Of a stretch of DNA of 25,298 nt, positions 22,027 to 25,298 are shown piece after piece. The DNA is taken from IMG/VR virus record IMGVR_UViG_3300022594_000029, positions 1 to 25,298 of that record; one strand, 5' to 3'. Below the pieces are notes generated by a model. The model saw nothing but the letters and a program-made list of their open reading frames with translations, was not told the DNA's origin and ran no database searches. This DNA is from a virus. Every line of letters starts with the position of its first letter. Within the stretch, counting starts at the first letter, position 1. The position numbers and the translations under genes were made by a program.

Positions 22027-22389
22027 TTATGCTAAAAAGCGAAGTTTGTAGAGGGTGCGAAGATAAATCTCGACGATATTATCTATCAGCTGTTGCATTG
22101 ACGTGTCTGTGCGGTCACAAACTTCGTAACGGCCTTTTTCGATTTCGTCTAGCTGATCTTGCAAGAACTCAATGATGTTGGCAGTTTTCTTGGCGGCTGG
22201 GATGCTGATTTGGCCAACCAGACCATGGCGGCCTTGGTAGGCTTCAGCAAAATCATCAGCGGCATCAATAATGCGGTCGTAGAAAATGTTGAGCGCAATG
22301 TGCTTGGAGTAGCTGCGAGTGTTCAGGTGCACTGAATGGGCCACATTGCGGCCCAAAAACAGCAAACCTATAAGTTGAGCTGCGGTCAT
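22027..22389 (-). CDS. ferritin/Dps-like helical protein (DUF5856-like), 120 aa
   Basis: ATGA overlap couples it to the portal gene. The segment H18-S-V-H21-L-N-T-R-S-Y-S-K-H30-I-A-L-N-x-x-Y-D38 ... D45-D-F-A-E49-x-Y-Q-G resembles a family of phage proteins with a ferritin-like look. The spacing H18, H30, D45, E49 equals that of E. coli Dps ferroxidase residues H51, H63, D78 and E82; the Dps D67 position is Asn34 here. The rest is two further helices (IIEFLQDQLDEIEKGRYE and MQQLIDNIVEIYLRTLYKLR), giving the length of a small four-helix bundle. The family has no demonstrated activity; iron binding or a structural role is inference. Confidence 0.68.
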   Translation of the reverse strand: MTAAQLIGLLFLGRNVAHSVHLNTRSYSKHIALNIFYDRIIDAADDFAEAYQGRHGLVGQISIPAAKKTANIIEFLQDQLDEIEKGRYEVCDRTDTSMQQLIDNIVEIYLRTLYKLRFLA

Positions 22390-24542
22390 TGTTCCATTCC
22401 TTCGTTAGGCATTTCAGGACCAATATCGACGTCTTGGCCTGGCAATTCGCCAGTCAAATCGCCAGTTGTGATCATTCCATGCACAGTGCCAAGCACAATA
22501 TCTTGAACTTGCTCTTCCGACAGCACTGGCGTAACGACTTGCAAGCGCTTAGTCTCAGCATCGTAGGCTTTGATTTCAGCTTCAAAGTCTTTGCGGCGCT
22601 GCTCTTGCACTTCAATCGATTTGCCCACATTGGTGATCATCTGGTGCATTTGCTCCATCTCATGGCCCATGGCTTGAATCTGTTGTTCAGCAGCTTGCAA
22701 CTCAGGTGACTTGTCGTCAGACGCCAAGATCTTAGGATCGATGGTTTTCTTAAACCGCTGGCTCATCTCTTGAGCCCCTGGCCAGTCCATGTTTTTAACG
22801 AACAAATCACCAGCCACTTGCCACAGCTGTGGGTTGCCTTGCAGCAACTGAGCCATAGCTTCCAATGCTTCTTGGCGCTTGGTTGCGTAGCCTGGGCCGG
22901 TGGTGGCCACCACGTCATACTTGCCAACGCTTGGGTTGTAGATCTTCTCAATCACAACACCTTGCTCGTCAACAATTTTATTGACTGGCTGGTCTTGCTC
23001 GGGGTTGATCTTGACCATTTTTGTCTCGCCATCTTCGCCGATCACACGCGCGATGCGCTGTGTGTCGTAGATTTTGGGGACCAAATCGATCAATTGACGC
23101 GCAATATGACGCACGCCACGGGCCAAGTTGTCGCCGTAGTGGTATGTGCCCACATCGCCTTCGCGTTGGCGGGCCAAAATGGCTTTGCCAGAGCGCTCGT
23201 TTGAGCCCATGCCCAAAGAAGCGTTGTATTGGCCAGTGGTCGACTTAATGTCTTCCGCCGCGCCAGATTTGGCTTGCAACAGACCGCTTGAAGCCATTGG
23301 TGGCTGCGCGCGCTGTGGCAAAGGCAAAACTGCACCTTGGCCATCGGTCACATCAGGGTTGACTTCTAAATACGGCCAGTTGTTGGTGTTGGCAGTCTTC
23401 CACTTGTCTTCGTAGCCCTCAAACTGACCGCCGTAACCAATAAATGGCGCCTTGGGCGCCAATGCCAGCATCTCTGCTTCTTGGCTGACCCAGTAGTTGT
23501 ACATGCGTTGGGCATCTTTGGCGTTACGCACAAGGCCAGATACATACAAGCGACCGTCAACTTCAAATTCGTTGCCCACTATACGCACGACAGGAATCCA
23601 CTTGCCAGCCCACTCGGCTTCTTCAAGAATCTCGTAGCCGTTAATCTTGCAATACTTAACCTTAGGGTTCTGAACTTCGCGTGTTCTCTTAGGTTTGCCG
23701 TATACAGCTTTGTATTCTTTATCTTCGCGGCTACCTTCAAACGCAGTCACGTTGCCTGGGTACAGGTTCAGCGTGGCTTTTTCGTAGTCGATGTAGTAAT
23801 AGTCAGCAATTCGAATCGTGTCTTCATACAACCAGTTGCTGATGGATTGATCGCCCACGCCGAGGGACTGTAATGTCGAGATAGGCGCAGCGTCTGGATA
23901 CAGGCGCTCGTACTCGTTTTTGGTCAAATCTTCGGTGATAAAGCACCACTTAGCATCCGCGCCCGTTGGGTCTTGGATGAGTGGGTCCATGTAAACCGAA
24001 AATGAGTTGCGAATACGGCCAATTTTGATGTCTTGGTCGAAAGTTGTCGGGTCGCAATACTCAGTCAAGATGCGAATGTAGCCTTCGCCGTAAGCGACTT
24101 GGTTTTCGCACGCTGTGTCATACGCCACATCTGCATCAGAGATGTATTCGATGTGGCGAATCATGCCATTGAATATTTCAGCCACTTCCACGTCAGCGCC
24201 GTCATCCACGGGGATGACTTTGGCGCCAGGGCGGTTCTGACGCTGATCGTTTGTCACCTGACGCACGTGCTGCGGTAGTTTGTTGACTGTCAGCGTTGGG
24301 CGTGCGTTGATGGTCTGACCTTGAACCGCGCCGCGGGTAGCCAACACGTCCGCTGGCCACTGCCATTGGTTGTCAGGCGAGCCAGCGTAGAAGCGCAGGT
24401 CGTCAATTTCGTCTTCACGGCTTTCAGACAGCGCGTCGACAGCTTGGTCCAAGCGGCTGCGGGCCGTGGCCAGAATGTCAGATTTAGGAGTGTTGCCGTT
24501 AGCGACGTTAGCCGCGGCACGCATCCCAGTTGGATCAGCCAT
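22386..24542 (-). CDS. portal protein, P22 gp1-like
   Basis: 718 aa (P22 portal is 725). Family features are visible along the length: N-terminal ARSRLDQAVDALSESREDEI and DDLRFYAGSPDNQWQWP, RPTLTVNKLPQHVRQVTNDQ, ACENQVAYGEGYIRILTEYC and QDPTGADAKWCFITEDLTKN. The C-terminal third is helical and Gln/Glu-rich (PELQAAEQQIQAMGHEMEQM), like the barrel of P22 portal. It forms the dodecameric ring through which DNA is packaged and ejected. It overlaps the GroES-like gene by 8 nt and the Dps-like gene by 4 nt. Confidence 0.94.
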   Translation of the reverse strand: MADPTGMRAAANVANGNTPKSDILATARSRLDQAVDALSESREDEIDDLRFYAGSPDNQWQWPADVLATRGAVQGQTINARPTLTVNKLPQHVRQVTNDQRQNRPGAKVIPVDDGADVEVAEIFNGMIRHIEYISDADVAYDTACENQVAYGEGYIRILTEYCDPTTFDQDIKIGRIRNSFSVYMDPLIQDPTGADAKWCFITEDLTKNEYERLYPDAAPISTLQSLGVGDQSISNWLYEDTIRIADYYYIDYEKATLNLYPGNVTAFEGSREDKEYKAVYGKPKRTREVQNPKVKYCKINGYEILEEAEWAGKWIPVVRIVGNEFEVDGRLYVSGLVRNAKDAQRMYNYWVSQEAEMLALAPKAPFIGYGGQFEGYEDKWKTANTNNWPYLEVNPDVTDGQGAVLPLPQRAQPPMASSGLLQAKSGAAEDIKSTTGQYNASLGMGSNERSGKAILARQREGDVGTYHYGDNLARGVRHIARQLIDLVPKIYDTQRIARVIGEDGETKMVKINPEQDQPVNKIVDEQGVVIEKIYNPSVGKYDVVATTGPGYATKRQEALEAMAQLLQGNPQLWQVAGDLFVKNMDWPGAQEMSQRFKKTIDPKILASDDKSPELQAAEQQIQAMGHEMEQMHQMITNVGKSIEVQEQRRKDFEAEIKAYDAETKRLQVVTPVLSEEQVQDIVLGTVHGMITTGDLTGELPGQDVDIGPEMPNEGMEQ

Positions 24543-24771
24543 AGAAGACTCCAGTTATGTGTGGCTCACGCATGACGACGTATGCTTTCTTGTCATGTGT
24601 AAACTCTTGGCCGACGCCAAAATATAGGCAATCGCCTACTTTAATTTCTTTGCAATCAGGCCCAATAGCAATAGCTTTGCCCGTTTCCATGGGATCGCCA
24701 GGCGGCAAGATAAACATGCCTTGCTCTTCCACGTCACGCTCAATGATGACGCAGTCTTTTAGTGCTCTCAT
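24535..24771 (-). CDS. GroES-like co-chaperonin
   Basis: 78 aa, shorter than bacterial GroES (about 97). The beta-barrel signature is seen in MRALKDCVIIERD, GKAIAIGPD (31-39), KVGDCLYFG (44-52) and the C-terminal YVVMREPHITGVFYG, matching the GroES order of V-I, G-x-A-x-G-P, G-D-x-V-Y-F and D-I-x-A-V. The mobile loop is shortened but keeps a hydrophobic stretch G18-M-F-I-L22 comparable to the GGIVL GroEL-binding loop. It may adapt host GroEL to fold phage coat, as T4 gp31 does (inference). Start ATG overlaps the preceding stop as ATGA. Confidence 0.82.
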   Translation of the reverse strand: MRALKDCVIIERDVEEQGMFILPPGDPMETGKAIAIGPDCKEIKVGDCLYFGVGQEFTHDKKAYVVMREPHITGVFYG

Positions 24772-24902
24772 TTTTTCTTCGCAGCAGCTCGCTTTTCGCT
24801 GTAGGCGATGGCAACACTTTGCTTGACTGGCTTGCCGGCCTTAATTTCAGCTTTGACGTTTGATTTAAAGGCTTCTTTGCTAGTAGATTTCTTCAATGGC
24901 AT
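24768..24902 (-). CDS. small basic phage protein, 44 aa
   Basis: ATG at 24900-24902, 2 nt after the terminase stop, ending in an ATGA overlap with the GroES-like gene. The peptide is MPLKKSTSKEAFKSNVKAEI, then KAGKPVKQSVAIAYSEKRAA and a Lys tail. The MPLKK-S-x-x-x-F-x-x-N-V-x-x-E-I-K-A-G-K-P-x-K-Q-x-V-A-I-A pattern is one I recognise as a very widespread tiny phage protein of unknown function. Strong conservation of the motif and operon packing make it a real gene. Confidence 0.85.
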   Translation of the reverse strand: MPLKKSTSKEAFKSNVKAEIKAGKPVKQSVAIAYSEKRAAAKKK

Positions 24903-24904
24903 TT

Positions 24905-25298
24905 TTAGCTCCCCATCCAACCAGTTGACACCATGCCGCGCTCAGAAACGATGCGGCGTCTAGGCTCAGTATACTCCCTGTGAGCCACAGGGAACGCAAA
25001 AGTCACGCAGATAGCGTCTGCCGCGTCGGGCGATGCAAGTCCGCGTGCTTTCATGTCCTTTTTTGACTCCAAGAAGATCGTTCCCTTCGAGTCAGGCTTC
25101 ATCATAGGTGAAATCAAGTCGGTTTTCAAGAACCGATCCTTCGGAATGCTCGCCGACTTGAGCCATTCTTTCATTTTTCCCCACATTTCAGCCCTTTTGT
25201 TGCCGTACATGATGGGCTGCGCGGATTTATTGCCAAAATTCACGCCTTTGATCTTGTATCGCTGCTCTTTCAGGCGGTCCACAATGCCCGCACCCAGC
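24905..25298 (-). CDS. terminase large subunit, C-terminal nuclease part (partial, runs off right edge)
   Basis: Open from the window edge (first residues L-G-A-G-I-V-D-R) to TAA at 24905. The visible ~130 residues are the C-terminal part of the RNase H-like nuclease domain: GAGIVDRL, VKGVNFGNKSAQP and, near the end, ARGLASPDAADAICVTFAFP, where the D-A-A-D pair contributes a conserved metal-binding acid. The ATPase domain lies outside. The protein translocates DNA into the prohead through the portal and cuts concatemers. A GTG inside the frame at 25280-25282 is not the true start. Confidence 0.92.
   Translation of the reverse strand, partial: LGAGIVDRLKEQRYKIKGVNFGNKSAQPIMYGNKRAEMWGKMKEWLKSASIPKDRFLKTDLISPMMKPDSKGTIFLESKKDMKARGLASPDAADAICVTFAFPVAHREYTEPRRRIVSERGMVSTGWMGS

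Noticed and set aside
22389-23204. Long plus-strand open frames opposite the portal gene
   Set aside because: Low stop-codon density on the complement of a G+C-balanced gene; peptides are Cys/His/Trp-rich in a way typical of antisense frames.
1-25298. tRNA genes, integrase/attachment site, insertion sequences
   Set aside because: No tRNA-like cloverleaf, recombinase motif, transposase or terminal inverted repeats noticed on reading both strands.

Overview
The window is a gene-dense piece (no gap over about 100 bp) of a tailed double-stranded DNA phage with a P22-type head and short-tail (podovirus) assembly module. The host is Gram-negative: the phage carries a nested inner/outer membrane spanin pair and a second small lipoprotein. 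A freshwater or environmental betaproteobacterial host would fit the base composition and protein style, but that is only a guess. No integrase, repressor, tRNA, IS element or CRISPR array is visible.

Layout. (1) Positions 1-73 hold the first codons of a leftward gene, probably a Cas4/RecB-like nuclease. (2) Positions 74-168 are a divergent control region with candidate promoters on both strands. (3) Positions 169-4516 are a rightward operon of mostly tiny overlapping early genes. It contains a VRR-NUC nuclease, an SNF2-type helicase and a DUF3310 protein. (4) Everything from the right edge down to 4491 is one leftward late block. It meets the early operon tail to tail with a 26-bp coding overlap.

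Read in its own direction (right to left), the late block is: terminase large subunit (C-terminal end), a 44-aa basic protein, a GroES-like co-chaperonin, P22-type portal, a 120-aa ferritin/Dps-like candidate, an 88-aa beta-rich protein, scaffold, coat, two more small beta-rich candidate decoration proteins, a 61-aa protein, gp4-like and gp10-like tail factors, a 780-aa repetitive fibre, a 113-aa protein, a cupin, three ejection-type proteins, a 238-aa adaptor/spike-like protein, four small fibre-like proteins including a tandem paralogous pair, and then a lysis/membrane cassette. That cassette has small membrane proteins, a Cys-rich lipoprotein, a holin candidate, nested Rz/Rz1 and a GH19 endolysin.

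The order portal-scaffold-coat-gp4-gp10-X-Y-gp7-gp20-gp16-spike follows P22. The positions normally held by the gp26 needle and gp14 are occupied here by a 780-aa fibre and by a 113-aa protein plus a cupin. The most striking non-coding signal is a set of three near-identical UUCG-loop hairpins, each starting 1-3 nt after the stop codon of the coat gene and of the next two virion genes.
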